This document shows positions 1 through 7,744 of a DNA stretch of 35,203 nucleotides, piece after piece (position 1 is the first letter of the stretch; every line of letters starts with the position of its first letter). The notes under the pieces were generated by a model. It worked only from the letters and a program-made list of their open reading frames with translations, was not told the origin of the DNA and ran no database searches. Source of the DNA: Candidatus Kuenenia stuttgartensis (GTDB lineage Bacteria; Planctomycetota; Planctomycetia; Gemmatales; Gemmataceae); NCBI GenBank assembly GCA_945875585.1, contig CAMCLK010000051.1:1-35203 (forward strand), read 5' to 3'. The translations under genes were made by a program, and so were the position numbers.

Positions 1-2
1 TC

Positions 3-140
3 TGGGTCAATCTCGCCAAACTCGGCGGATATTTCAAAAACCCAAAGCGTCATCCACCCGGATGGATCACACTTTGGCGAGGTTGGAAAACCATACAGCC
101 CGTTATCGGATACCACTTGTCAATACAAAAAATGGCATGA
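3..140 (+). CDS. IS4-family (Tn5/IS50-like) transposase, C-terminal fragment cut by the window edge
   Basis: The third frame is open from the window edge to a TGA at 138-140 and encodes 45 residues. They contain LAKLGGY, then PGW and TLWRGW. This is the characteristic C-terminal signature of Tn5/IS50-like IS4 transposases, where LARLGGF...PG...TLWRG precedes the end of the protein. The DDE catalytic core would lie to the left, outside the window, so it cannot be said whether the element is intact. The stop is followed within about 10 bp by ACTGTCAG (141-148), a plausible outer end of the element, and then directly by the tandem repeat at 149. The family call comes from recognising the motif by eye. 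Confidence 0.72.
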   Translation, partial: WVNLAKLGGYFKNPKRHPPGWITLWRGWKTIQPVIGYHLSIQKMA

Positions 141-148
141 ACTGTCAG

Positions 149-462
149 AGCTAACGCTGGGGGCTCATATACATCCGGTGCGGGGCGATCCTTTGACTAT
201 TTTGTTCATCGCGATCTCAAGAGCCCCCCGCGTCAGCGGGGGGGTGCATCAGAATCTCGCACGTCACTCAACATCGCGCTAGGTGACACCCACCAGCTAA
301 CGCTGGGGGCTCATAAACATCCGGTGCGGGGCGATCCTTTGAATATTGCTCATCGGGGTTTCAAGAGCCCCCCCGCGTCAGCGGGGGGGTGCATCAGAAT
401 CTCGCACGCCACTCAACATCGCGCCGGGTGACACCCACCAGCTAGCGCTGGGGGCTCCTGAA
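149..462. repeat. Tandem ~145-bp repeat, two full units plus a partial third, with nested GC-rich hairpins
   Basis: Unit 1 is 149-294 (146 bp), unit 2 is 295-439 (145 bp), and a third copy starts at 440 and loses similarity near 462. The two full units differ at roughly a dozen positions. Each begins with AGCTAACGCTGGGGGCTC. About 55 bp later comes an imperfect reverse complement, GAGCCCCC followed by CGCGTCAGC, so a long stem can form (149-165 with 221-237). The second arm can instead fold on its own as CCCCCGC-GTCA-GCGGGGG (about 224-243 in unit 1, 368-388 in unit 2). Each unit ends in a small GGTG/CACC palindrome. No open frame runs through the array. It looks like an intergenic REP- or MITE-like repeat; transcription termination is possible, but there is no T-tract. 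The rest of the 141-548 gap shows nothing else recognisable. Confidence 0.85.
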
Positions 463-548
463 CATATTGGCTGAAGGCATACGACGCCTTGCTCTTAGTA
501 AAGTAAACTGATTTTGGTGCTGCCAGTTCTCAATCAAGGAAACATCCC

Positions 549-1277
549 ATGATTCATCTAGGCGTGAACATCGATCACGTGGCAACCGTTCGGCAGGCTC
601 GACGGGGCGCTCAGCCGGAAGTCATCCATGCCGCAGCCCTGGCCGTTCTGGGAGGCGCTGACAGCATCACCATTCATCTGCGCGAGGACCGCCGCCATAT
701 TCAAGACCGCGACCTGCGACTGCTGCGTGAAGTGGCCACGGTGCCGCTGAATCTGGAAATGGCAGCCACCGAGGAGATGACCGCGATAGCCATAGCATCT
801 TTACCAGCGTGCGTGACGTTGGTACCAGAAAAACGAGAAGAACTTACAACCGAAGGCGGCCTCGATGTCGTAACGCATCAGAATGCGATAGGACAGTGCC
901 TGAAGGCTCTGAAGGCGCATGGGGTGGCCGTGTCACTGTTTATCGATCCGGACGCGCGGCAAGTAGAAATGGCGCGGTTTCTGGGGGCAGACACCATTGA
1001 ACTGCAAACAGGCAGCTACAGCGAAGCGATAAACGCAGCAGACCGTGAAGCGCGTCTGGCCGACCTGAAAACAGCCGCACGTCTGGCGCGCCAATGCGGC
1101 CTGCGGGTGCATGCGGGGCATGGACTCGATTACCACAATGTTCAGGCAGTGGCAGCCATTGCTGACATTGTGGAATTGAACATAGGCCACAGCATCATCA
1201 GCAGGGCGATTTTGGTGGGCATGGTAGAAGCCGTAAGGGCTATGAAACACGCGATGGTGGAAGGCAGACGGGGTTAA
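549..1277 (+). CDS. pdxJ: Pyridoxine 5'-phosphate synthase
   Basis: This enzyme condenses 3-amino-1-hydroxyacetone phosphate with 1-deoxy-D-xylulose 5-phosphate to give pyridoxine 5'-phosphate, the last ring-closing step of the DXP-dependent vitamin B6 pathway in the cytosol. The 242-residue product has the normal family length and a single TIM barrel. It opens with LGVNIDHVATVRQARRG. Family active-site residues are visible: His43 in TIHLREDRRH, Glu70 in NLEMA, Glu151 in IELQTGSY and His191 in HAGHGLDYHN, plus the phosphate-binding NIGHSIISRAI near 211-221. The ATG follows an AAGGA about 8 bp upstream. It is the first gene after the repeat array. The foldase gene downstream is 89 bp away and may share its transcript; no B6 neighbours are present. 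Confidence 0.97.
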   Translation: MIHLGVNIDHVATVRQARRGAQPEVIHAAALAVLGGADSITIHLREDRRHIQDRDLRLLREVATVPLNLEMAATEEMTAIAIASLPACVTLVPEKREELTTEGGLDVVTHQNAIGQCLKALKAHGVAVSLFIDPDARQVEMARFLGADTIELQTGSYSEAINAADREARLADLKTAARLARQCGLRVHAGHGLDYHNVQAVAAIADIVELNIGHSIISRAILVGMVEAVRAMKHAMVEGRRG

Positions 1278-1366
1278 AAAGCCAACCGAATCGGGTTCCT
1301 CTTTTATCGAACGGCGGGTCCGGCATATGGTGCCCGCCGGTTGAGCCAAACGGAGGAAACTAAACC

Positions 1367-2398
1367 ATGTTGATGCTGATGAATGCCGCAGTGGGATGCT
1401 GGCTGACTTTTATGCAAGTACCTGTGGCACCCGGTGCGGTGCCAGTTGCGCCAGCGGCGCCGATGGCACTGGCAGGTGCAACTCAGCTGCCACCAAACAC
1501 CATTGTGGCACGTGTGAACGGGCAGAATATTCTCGAGTCGGCAGTGCAGCGGGGCCTTGAGAGGTTCCCCCCGGCCCGGCATGCTGAAGTTCGTAGCGAA
1601 CTGCTTCAGTTCCTGATCGACACCATGCTGGTAGACCAGTACCTGCTTCAGGCACGCGTACCCGCCACGCCTGAAGAGGTGGCGAAGCGTGTTGAAGAGA
1701 TGAAAGCAGAAGCTAAAAAACAAAATCGTGAATTCGACAAGATTCTCGAAGGCATGCGCCTCACCCCCGATGAACTGCTGGTTCACGTGGCAGCAGAAAT
1801 CCGCTGGGAAAAGTTCATGGCCCAGCAGGGTACCGACAAGGCGTTGGAAACGTTTTTCAATTCTGACAAGACACTGTTCGATGGCAGCACCGTGCGCGCC
1901 CGCCATGTTCTCTTTGGCGCGGGAGCCTCGGCTGAAGAACGCCAAAAGGCAATGGCCTTGGCCAAGGCAACTAAGCTGCAGATCGACCAGAAGCTGATGC
2001 AGGAGATCGCGAAAAATCCAGGTGGCCCAGACAAGCTGGCTCAAGAGAAGCGACGCACCGAAGCGCTCGATGAAGTTTTCTCGGCAGCGGCGCGCGACCT
2101 TTCCACCTGCCCGAGCAAGGCCCAAGGTGGAGATGTTGGTTTCTTTGCCCGCGATGGCAGCATGGTGGAGGCATTTTCACGCGCCGCCTTCAGCCTCGAG
2201 CCTTACACGCTCTCCGATGTTGTGGAAACCCCCTTCGGCTACCACATCATCATGGTTCTCGAGCGCAAACCGGGCAAGGTTGTGACGTTCGACCAAGTGA
2301 AGGAAGAAGTCCGCGAAGTATTCGCCGACAAAATGAAAGAGCAGATGGCCAAGCAGTTGCGGACAACAGCGAAAATTGAAATTGCCGCGACCCGCTGA
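1367..2398 (+). CDS. Parvulin-type peptidyl-prolyl cis-trans isomerase (SurA/PrsA-like foldase)
   Basis: The 343-residue product has the layout of an exported parvulin foldase: a hydrophobic, Ala/Pro/Val-rich N-terminus (1-40), a helical SurA_N-like chaperone segment beginning at IVARVNGQNI (about 45-160), a parvulin rotamase domain from VRARHVLF (about 177) through GGDVGFF, AFSLEP and TPFGYHIIMV (about 290), and a helical C-tail. Such proteins catalyse prolyl isomerisation and assist folding outside the cytoplasm. The parvulin core carries an insertion rich in Lys and Gln between the first strand and GGDVGFF. The N-terminus lacks the usual basic n-region, so export is inferred from the family rather than from a clear signal peptide. 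The ATG is preceded by GGAGG at 1352-1356. A strong terminator follows the stop. Confidence 0.9.
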   Translation: MLMLMNAAVGCWLTFMQVPVAPGAVPVAPAAPMALAGATQLPPNTIVARVNGQNILESAVQRGLERFPPARHAEVRSELLQFLIDTMLVDQYLLQARVPATPEEVAKRVEEMKAEAKKQNREFDKILEGMRLTPDELLVHVAAEIRWEKFMAQQGTDKALETFFNSDKTLFDGSTVRARHVLFGAGASAEERQKAMALAKATKLQIDQKLMQEIAKNPGGPDKLAQEKRRTEALDEVFSAAARDLSTCPSKAQGGDVGFFARDGSMVEAFSRAAFSLEPYTLSDVVETPFGYHIIMVLERKPGKVVTFDQVKEEVREVFADKMKEQMAKQLRTTAKIEIAATR

Positions 2399-2422
2399 TT
2401 TCAGACACCATTAAAAACACTC

Positions 2423-2457
2423 AAGGCCGGGGCTGATATGCCCCGGCCTTATTTTTT
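2423..2457 (+). terminator. Rho-independent terminator after the parvulin gene
   Basis: A perfect 10-bp stem AAGGCCGGGG / CCCCGGCCTT (2423-2432 with 2441-2450) has an 8-nt loop. A run of six T (2452-2457) follows. It lies 25 bp after the foldase stop codon. Confidence 0.93.
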
Positions 2458-2475
2458 ATCGGCCCAGATTCTCTG

Positions 2476-2503
2476 AAAAAAGAAGACCGGCGGGACGCCG
2501 GTC
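2476..2503 (-). terminator. Rho-independent terminator for the leftward rluD-like transcript
   Basis: On the minus strand a 7-bp GACCGGC / GCCGGTC stem with a 5-nt loop (2485-2503) is followed by TTCTTTTTT. It sits about 100 bp beyond the stop of the rluD-like gene and back to back with the plus-strand terminator, so the two convergent transcripts are insulated. Confidence 0.75.
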
Positions 2504-2606
2504 CCACCGGAACTAACTTCCCACCAGAACTAACGATTAACGCACTGGCTTTGCATTTTTATAGTCAACCGCGATGGTGGTTGAGCCGCTCAAAGCCTTT
2601 CCAACG

Positions 2607-3671
2607 TTATTTCACAGGCCGCCATGGTCTCAGGCGGCGCATGGCTTGGAGTGTGTCTTCCATTTCCTGCGGGATGGGGGCCACAAATTCCATCACTTTA
2701 CCAAGCCGTGGATGCAGGAAGCGGAGTCGGTGGGCGTGCAATGCCTGACGCGCCAGCAGCACACGGTCTTCCTCGGGCGGCACATCCGTAAGATCTGAAA
2801 GCTTGAACTGGTCGCGGCCACCATAAAGTTTGTCCGCCAGAACCGGGCAGCCAATACTGGCGAGATGCACGCGGATCTGGTGGGTGCGACCGGTGCGGGG
2901 CTGGAATTTCACGTAGGTGAAACCACGGAATCGCTCAGCCACCTCGTAGAAACTGACCGATTCTCTGGCTTCGGGAATATCGCGGTCGGTGGTGATCATG
3001 CGGACCCTATCGGTGGGGTGGTGCATGATCCGTTTTTCGATGTAGTCGCTGTCGCGGTCGAGCACACCTTGGGCAATGGTGGCATATTCCTTGAATATTT
3101 TGCGGGTCTCAAACATCATCGATAAGTCACGGTGCGTTCCTTCCTCTTTGGCAATGAGGATGGCGCCCGAGGTATCGCGGTCGAGACGATGCACAATGCC
3201 GGCGCGGTAATCGCCGTTGATTCCCGACAACTTGGGAAAATGGAACCGCAAGGCGTTAACGAGGGTCCCGGACCAGTTTCCCTTGGCGGGGTGCACCACC
3301 ATGTTGGGTGGTTTGTTGATAACCGCTATGAATTCATCCTGATACAGGATGTCGAGAGGGATCTCTTCGGCAATGGGCTCGGGGTGCTGCGGTGGTGGCG
3401 GGGAGAAGCGAAGTTTGTCGCCGTGGCGGATGCGTGTGCTGGCCTTGGCGATCCGGTCGTTGACCATCACGCGGCCATTTTCGATGAGTTTTTGCGCCAG
3501 CGACCGAGTGATGTCCGGAAGCAGGGTGAGCATGAACATATCGAGACGGAGATTTTCCTTGCGGATCAGGGCGACATGATCCACCCACTCCCCCTCGGCT
3601 TGGGGGAGCACAAAAGGGATATCGTCTTCTGCTTCCGGATCGTGGACGTCGTCGTCTTCGTGGAGGCTCAA
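2607..3671 (-). CDS. RluD-like 23S rRNA pseudouridine synthase (RluA family)
   Basis: This is a pseudouridine synthase of the RluA/RluD family, which isomerises specific uridines in large-subunit rRNA. The product has an acidic N-terminal extension (1-35), an S4 RNA-binding domain (about 40-95: LRLDMFMLTL, SLAQKLIENGRVMVN, GDKLRF) and the catalytic domain with AGIVHRLDRDTSG. In that motif Asp164 is the nucleophile. GRTHQIRVHL and LYGG, typical of the family, follow. The start is a TTG: it has a GAGG 8 bp upstream (3680-3683), while the next methionine would lie inside the S4 domain. At 354 residues it is slightly longer than E. coli RluD. It begins 19 bp after the stop of the upstream TPR-like gene, so the two are likely co-transcribed. 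The exact target uridines cannot be told from sequence. Confidence 0.93.
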   Translation of the reverse strand: MSLHEDDDVHDPEAEDDIPFVLPQAEGEWVDHVALIRKENLRLDMFMLTLLPDITRSLAQKLIENGRVMVNDRIAKASTRIRHGDKLRFSPPPPQHPEPIAEEIPLDILYQDEFIAVINKPPNMVVHPAKGNWSGTLVNALRFHFPKLSGINGDYRAGIVHRLDRDTSGAILIAKEEGTHRDLSMMFETRKIFKEYATIAQGVLDRDSDYIEKRIMHHPTDRVRMITTDRDIPEARESVSFYEVAERFRGFTYVKFQPRTGRTHQIRVHLASIGCPVLADKLYGGRDQFKLSDLTDVPPEEDRVLLARQALHAHRLRFLHPRLGKVMEFVAPIPQEMEDTLQAMRRLRPWRPVK

Positions 3672-3690
3672 ATGCGGGGCCTCGTTGGTA

Positions 3691-4371
3691 TCAAGGGGTG
3701 GTTGGCCGCAGCTGATTTTGCAGTGTGGCCAGTTGTTTCACGTAGTCGGATGAAGCCAACTTGCGCGACCTGCGTTCAGCTTCGATGGCGATAACGGAAT
3801 CTTTGTTGGCCGGGTTTTTGGCCATAGCATCGTACCGGGCTCGGGCTTCGTCGAAGCGGCCAAGTGCTTCGAGGGCACGGGCAGCGCCAATGGCACACTC
3901 GCGGTCCAAGGAAGGAATGGATCTGAGTTTTTTCGCGGCAAGGTCAAAGCCCTGAACCGCTTGTTCGAGATTCGATTTGATGTCGATGGGTGCGTCTTTT
4001 TTGTCTTTGTCCTTGGCTGGGTCGAGGGCAGGGATGACCACAGGGTTTTCTTTGCTAGGTGCGGGGTATTCACGCAACGCCATGGCCAACTGAGCGCGTG
4101 CCATATCGAGTTGAGCAACAGCCCCAACCATGGTTCCCTGATTTTTGCGGGCGAGTTCGGCGACTTCTTTTTCGTCCTTGGCGGAGTCGAGAGCGAGCCA
4201 CAGGCCGCCCTGTCTACCCGTTTGCGACGACGTGTAGGCTCCAAAAAGAAGGTACACAGTGGCAGCAACGCCAATAACCAGAATGGCAATGACGGCGGGC
4301 ACTGGCACGCCATTGCCGGAAGCTTTGGCGCCGCCTTCAATGACGGGAAGCGGTGTGCGGGTATCGTCCAT
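3691..4371 (-). CDS. Membrane-anchored TPR-like protein of unknown function
   Basis: The 226-residue product has a short cytosolic N-terminus rich in Pro and Gly, one transmembrane helix (about 26-46: VPAVIAILVIGVAATVYLLF) and a helical, Ala-rich soluble part. The repeated GAARALEALGRFDEARARYDAMAKN pattern near 165-190 is typical of tetratricopeptide helices. A charged Lys/Asp-rich linker lies around 110-135. The overall design, one N-terminal helix followed by TPR-like helices, recalls YfgM-type ancillary translocon proteins, but similarity to YfgM itself is not certain. Such repeats normally mediate protein contacts. It lies directly upstream of the rluD-like gene on the same strand. No good Shine-Dalgarno is visible before the ATG. 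Confidence 0.8.
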   Translation of the reverse strand: MDDTRTPLPVIEGGAKASGNGVPVPAVIAILVIGVAATVYLLFGAYTSSQTGRQGGLWLALDSAKDEKEVAELARKNQGTMVGAVAQLDMARAQLAMALREYPAPSKENPVVIPALDPAKDKDKKDAPIDIKSNLEQAVQGFDLAAKKLRSIPSLDRECAIGAARALEALGRFDEARARYDAMAKNPANKDSVIAIEAERRSRKLASSDYVKQLATLQNQLRPTTP

Positions 4372-4456
4372 GATGGTGGATCACATCCCAGTTGAGAATG
4401 AGTACAGCGTCAAACCATGACTCTATCGGAAGAAGAAGTCCGGAGAAATGTTAATT

Positions 4457-4816
4457 TCAGCCAAGGTCGGAGACAAGCAGTCCAGCCTTGGACAACCATG
4501 GTCCCATGGCAACCGCGCTGGAGCGAGCGGCTTCTCCGCCAACAGGAAAGCGCGTGAGTGCGATATACCAGTATTTTTCGCGGTCGCGCGGAGGCAAATC
4601 GGCTGGGTCCTGCCCCAGTGAACGCACGAGATCTGGATCGATTCGCGCATTTTTGAGCAGGGCTGCACATTCGCGCCAGGTGACACCCCGGCTGACCACT
4701 TCACCATTCATTTGGGTGATGGTTCGCCCGATGAGGACGTGCAGCAGACCCGGGAAATGCCCCGGGGCGATGCCGGTTGTCCGAACATGAGACAACAATG
4801 ATCGGATCGCTTCCAT
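4457..4816 (-). CDS. Small protein of unknown function (119 aa)
   Basis: I do not recognise this protein. It is soluble, without a signal peptide or membrane segment. It has an amphipathic first half (EAIRSLLSHVRTTG, HVLIGRTITQ) and a conserved-looking centre, WRECAALLKNARIDPDLV, followed by PPRDREKYWYIALTRFP. The ATG at 4816 is preferred because GGAG lies 8 bp before it; a longer in-frame ATG at 4843 has no ribosome site. Codon use matches its neighbours. It is the first gene of the leftward run that continues with the TPR-like and rluD-like genes, 85 bp upstream of the former. A real gene is likely, but the function is unknown. Confidence 0.6.
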   Translation of the reverse strand: MEAIRSLLSHVRTTGIAPGHFPGLLHVLIGRTITQMNGEVVSRGVTWRECAALLKNARIDPDLVRSLGQDPADLPPRDREKYWYIALTRFPVGGEAARSSAVAMGPWLSKAGLLVSDLG

Positions 4817-5122
4817 ATTCAAATCTCCATAATCACTCACCATAGGAAGAACAGGGGGGTACGGAAAGGCTTAACGATCAAGCTGACTCCACCCCGCTCA
4901 TGCTTTTGCCACTATTTTGCGAAAATTAAGCGAATTTCCGATTTGCGGAACGACCCAGTTTCGGGAAGTGGAGTAGAATATATCGAATTTCTCGTCATTG
5001 CAAGATTCACGCAGGCCCGTTGCAAGAAGGATGGAGATCGCAGGTTGCGAGCATCCGCGCCATGCCCATTGACATGAACATGTGTTCAGTCATAGGCTTG
5101 GCCATCCAGGAGGGATATCACC
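4817..5122. other. Divergent intergenic region, no gene seen
   Basis: This 306-bp stretch separates the leftward small gene from the rightward SPL-like gene and should hold both promoters. It contains an AT-rich part (about 4915-4990, including TAGAATATAT). I could not place a convincing -35/-10 pair, terminator or RNA structure in it. Confidence 0.4.
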
Positions 5123-6127
5123 ATGCCACGCACGGCACGCCGCGAAACAGCAGAACTATTACGCTGGGATCTTCCCAACCCACAGACCAAGGCGCTGTGC
5201 ATGGTCAGGCGAACAGGCGCTCTGCTAACGCCGTGGCAGAACAACGGCCTTGAACGGACATTTGGTCTGGACCTGCAAGAGCACCGTTCTGCTGGTTTGC
5301 TTTGGCTGGATGCGCGCTCAGATGCGGGACACGCCGTAGAACTGTTTGCCGCCACCCCAGCCCGGCTGGAAATGGAACTCGAACGGATTCCATTGCCGCC
5401 GCGAGCAGTGTTTCTCAGCCCCACAAGCGATCCGTTTCAAGGCCCCGAGGAAGCGCAGTCGGATGCTGTGCTTTGCGCGGAAATTCTGGCCCGCCGCGGT
5501 ATCACCACATGGATCCGCACGCGCTGCCGCATCGCCTGCCGGTTGCGCGATCGCTTGGCAGCATTGGGAGATCGGGTACGGATTACGGTCCCCATGACTG
5601 GATTGAGCATAGATCTGGCTCGCCGTTTTGAACCGGGCACGGCATCGCCACGCGCACGCCTTCGGCAGGTAGACCGTCTGCGAGCAGCGGGGGTTCCAAC
5701 GCTTGTGAGTCTCGACCCGATGGTTATGGGTTGGCACGACCGGCAAGAGCGACTGGTACCGCTATTGCGGACACTGACCAATCACGGAATCAATCAGGTG
5801 ACAGCGGGTTACTTGGCATTGCCGGAAGGATCTCAAGGTCGCGTCATCAAGTTACTGGGAACAGAAGACGGTGCCCGGATGATGGCGGAATACCGTTTCG
5901 GCCCGATCACGCAGTTGCCGTCGGGCACAACGGCCCGCATGCTGCCACGCTTGGCCCGCCAGCGCGCCTATGCCCGGCTGACAGGTTTGGCTGCTGGTGA
6001 AGGGGTGGCCATTCATGTCTGCCGCTGGTCGAACCCGGATTTTATTGAACGGGTTGAAGCCTTGCCTTCAGAAAAACCCCGGTCTCTGCGCGACCGATGG
6101 CAGGCTTCGCTGACACCAACGATCTGA
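5123..6127 (+). CDS. SPL-family (SplB-like) protein lacking the radical-SAM cysteine motif
   Basis: The middle of this 334-residue protein follows the SplB/Rv2578c radical-SAM family closely. It has LSPTSDPFQGPEE at 98-110 (family: S.VTDPYQP.E), then a helix and WIRTRCRI (family: IQTKS), LRDRLAALGDRVRITVPMTG, LARRFEPGTASPRARL (the EPG..P..RL signature) and LRAAGVPTLVSLDPMVMG. In active members the segment before the first motif holds a CX3CX2C that binds a 4Fe-4S cluster and S-adenosylmethionine. Here that region (about 35-70) has no cysteine: the aligned part reads TPWQNNGLERTFGLDL, and the only N-terminal cysteine is Cys26. The start has a GGAGG 8 bp upstream. The gene ends 3 bp from the convergent permease gene. 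It is either a catalytically dead relative or a cofactor-switched enzyme. The family call is by motif alignment from memory. Confidence 0.7.
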   Translation: MPRTARRETAELLRWDLPNPQTKALCMVRRTGALLTPWQNNGLERTFGLDLQEHRSAGLLWLDARSDAGHAVELFAATPARLEMELERIPLPPRAVFLSPTSDPFQGPEEAQSDAVLCAEILARRGITTWIRTRCRIACRLRDRLAALGDRVRITVPMTGLSIDLARRFEPGTASPRARLRQVDRLRAAGVPTLVSLDPMVMGWHDRQERLVPLLRTLTNHGINQVTAGYLALPEGSQGRVIKLLGTEDGARMMAEYRFGPITQLPSGTTARMLPRLARQRAYARLTGLAAGEGVAIHVCRWSNPDFIERVEALPSEKPRSLRDRWQASLTPTI

Positions 6128-6130
6128 AGG

Positions 6131-7723
6131 TTAGCGAAGCGCTTCCAAAGGCCGGATAAAGGTGGCATTGATGGCGGGCAAAAGCCCGCCCAATAAACCC
6201 ATGGTGAGGGCGGTTGCCATGCCTGCCAGCAAAATGGGTGTGTCAACAGTCATGCGCAGAACAACACTTTTGCCACCACCCGCACCGCTGGAAATAATGC
6301 TATTGGCGGTACATCCGTCGCCGATGGCGCCGGCGGCGCAACCAAGGAGTCCACCCAATACGGCCAGGAGCAACGCCTCAAACAAAAAGGCCAACATGAC
6401 CTGTGGCCCCGAGTAGCCAAGGATACGCAGCACGCCAATATCTTTGATGCGCTGACTGATGGCGGCGAACATGGTATTCATCAGGCCCAGAACCCCACCG
6501 ATACCCACCACAACCGCGACAAACAAAATGGCATAAAGAAACTGCTGATTGGTCTGGTTGAGGCTGGAATAATATTCGGTTTCTGTCTGCGCCTTCAGCG
6601 CGGCCTTCTTGAAATTATTCGTGAGGTCTTTGGCAAGTTCCTCGGCCTCAATAGGCCCAGCGGCCCTCAAAACAATGGTTGAATAGCTGTCTTTGCCAAA
6701 TTTGCGGCCCACCAATGAATGTTTCGACCAGATTTCGGAATCGAACGTGGAACCGGAAGATCCCATGACCCCGGCCACAATAAACGGTTGGGCACTGTCC
6801 CCCAAACTGAACATGTCTCCCGGTTCCAATGAAGTCTTGTTGATATCAGAACCCAGAGTGCGGGCAATACCTTCACCAAGTACCGCCTCAACTGCCGTGC
6901 GGCGCTGGTCTCCCTCGCCATAGGCGCGCACACCAGCCTGACAAAACAGCTCACCGGTCACCAATTTGAGGTTATGAACCTTGAGGGAACGGGCAGGATC
7001 GTCGATGCCACGGACCTGAAGGAAACGGCGTGACCGCTCGAGGTTGATCAAGTTATCGAGGTTGAGTGAACCGGATAGTTGAGCGCCGTTACGCACGTAG
7101 CCAATATCAATAACACCGGCTTGTTTACCAGCCATGAGCAACCGAATGTCTTCTAAAGAATTAAGCGGAATTCCAGCCCACGAAGAGAGCGAATCGCCCG
7201 GTTTGACACCGGCTCGCGCCAACGGACCGCCTGCTTCAACCAAAGTCAGTTTGAGTGATTCCTCTCCGAAACGGCAGCCCAACCGACGGCCATGAATGAT
7301 GGGGAGGGGAAGTGGCTGGTTCACAACCACATAGACTTCCCAACTGGCAAGAGGTTTGCCATCGGGATCATCGGAATCGCGCATCACCAGTGGATGGCGT
7401 TCCACATCGGAAACATCGCGGTAGCCGAGATTGCTGAATAGCTCGTCTGTGGAACCTTCGGAAAGGACCAGCACATTACCAGGCACACTGCTGCCAGCGG
7501 TTAGATTCTGAAGTCCTCTCACAAACGAGAGCATGACCACAACAATACCAACCTGAAGGGTGAAAGCAGCCAGAAGCATGAGAGTGATGGGCCAGCGCAC
7601 CATAATGTTGCGGGCGTTGTACCGGGCGAGAAGTTTTCCGATCCAGCCCAAGCGTGGAACCACCACGGCAACCACAACGAGTAGCAGGGCCGTGAAAGCA
7701 AGCATGATAAAAGTTGGGTGCAC
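6131..7723 (-). CDS. FtsX/MacB-type ABC permease with a PDZ-like insert
   Basis: This 530-residue protein is a permease subunit of a tripartite efflux or lipoprotein-type ABC exporter. Hydrophobic helices lie at about 4-22 and 45-68. A large extracytoplasmic domain (70-390) follows, and then the FtsX core (about 393-530) with VGIGGVLGLMNTMFAAISQR and DIGVLRILGYS, the coupling-helix motif of MacB relatives. Residues about 145-220 (LTLVEAGGPLARAGVKPGDSL, WAGIPLNSLEDIRLLM, IDIGYVRNG) look like a PDZ domain, which ordinary MacB permeases lack. The start is GTG at 7723 with GAGG 10 bp upstream; an internal ATG at 7705 has no ribosome site. It is the last gene of the tetR-led operon, 21 bp after the other permease. 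Substrate unknown. Confidence 0.88.
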   Translation of the reverse strand: MHPTFIMLAFTALLLVVVAVVVPRLGWIGKLLARYNARNIMVRWPITLMLLAAFTLQVGIVVVMLSFVRGLQNLTAGSSVPGNVLVLSEGSTDELFSNLGYRDVSDVERHPLVMRDSDDPDGKPLASWEVYVVVNQPLPLPIIHGRRLGCRFGEESLKLTLVEAGGPLARAGVKPGDSLSSWAGIPLNSLEDIRLLMAGKQAGVIDIGYVRNGAQLSGSLNLDNLINLERSRRFLQVRGIDDPARSLKVHNLKLVTGELFCQAGVRAYGEGDQRRTAVEAVLGEGIARTLGSDINKTSLEPGDMFSLGDSAQPFIVAGVMGSSGSTFDSEIWSKHSLVGRKFGKDSYSTIVLRAAGPIEAEELAKDLTNNFKKAALKAQTETEYYSSLNQTNQQFLYAILFVAVVVGIGGVLGLMNTMFAAISQRIKDIGVLRILGYSGPQVMLAFLFEALLLAVLGGLLGCAAGAIGDGCTANSIISSGAGGGKSVVLRMTVDTPILLAGMATALTMGLLGGLLPAINATFIRPLEALR

Positions 7724-7744
7724 GATTAATGAGCCTCACGCAGG

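Noticed and set aside
149..462. CRISPR array
   Set aside because: The repeat unit is about 145 bp and nearly all of it is conserved, so there are no unique spacers, and no cas genes are nearby.
1304..2125. 273-codon leftward open frame
   Set aside because: It is antisense to the parvulin gene, rich in Cys, His and Arg, with no recognisable domain.
3132..3794. 220-codon rightward open frame
   Set aside because: It lies antisense to the rluD-like gene and the TPR-like gene, both of which have clear family or domain features. It has no family motifs.
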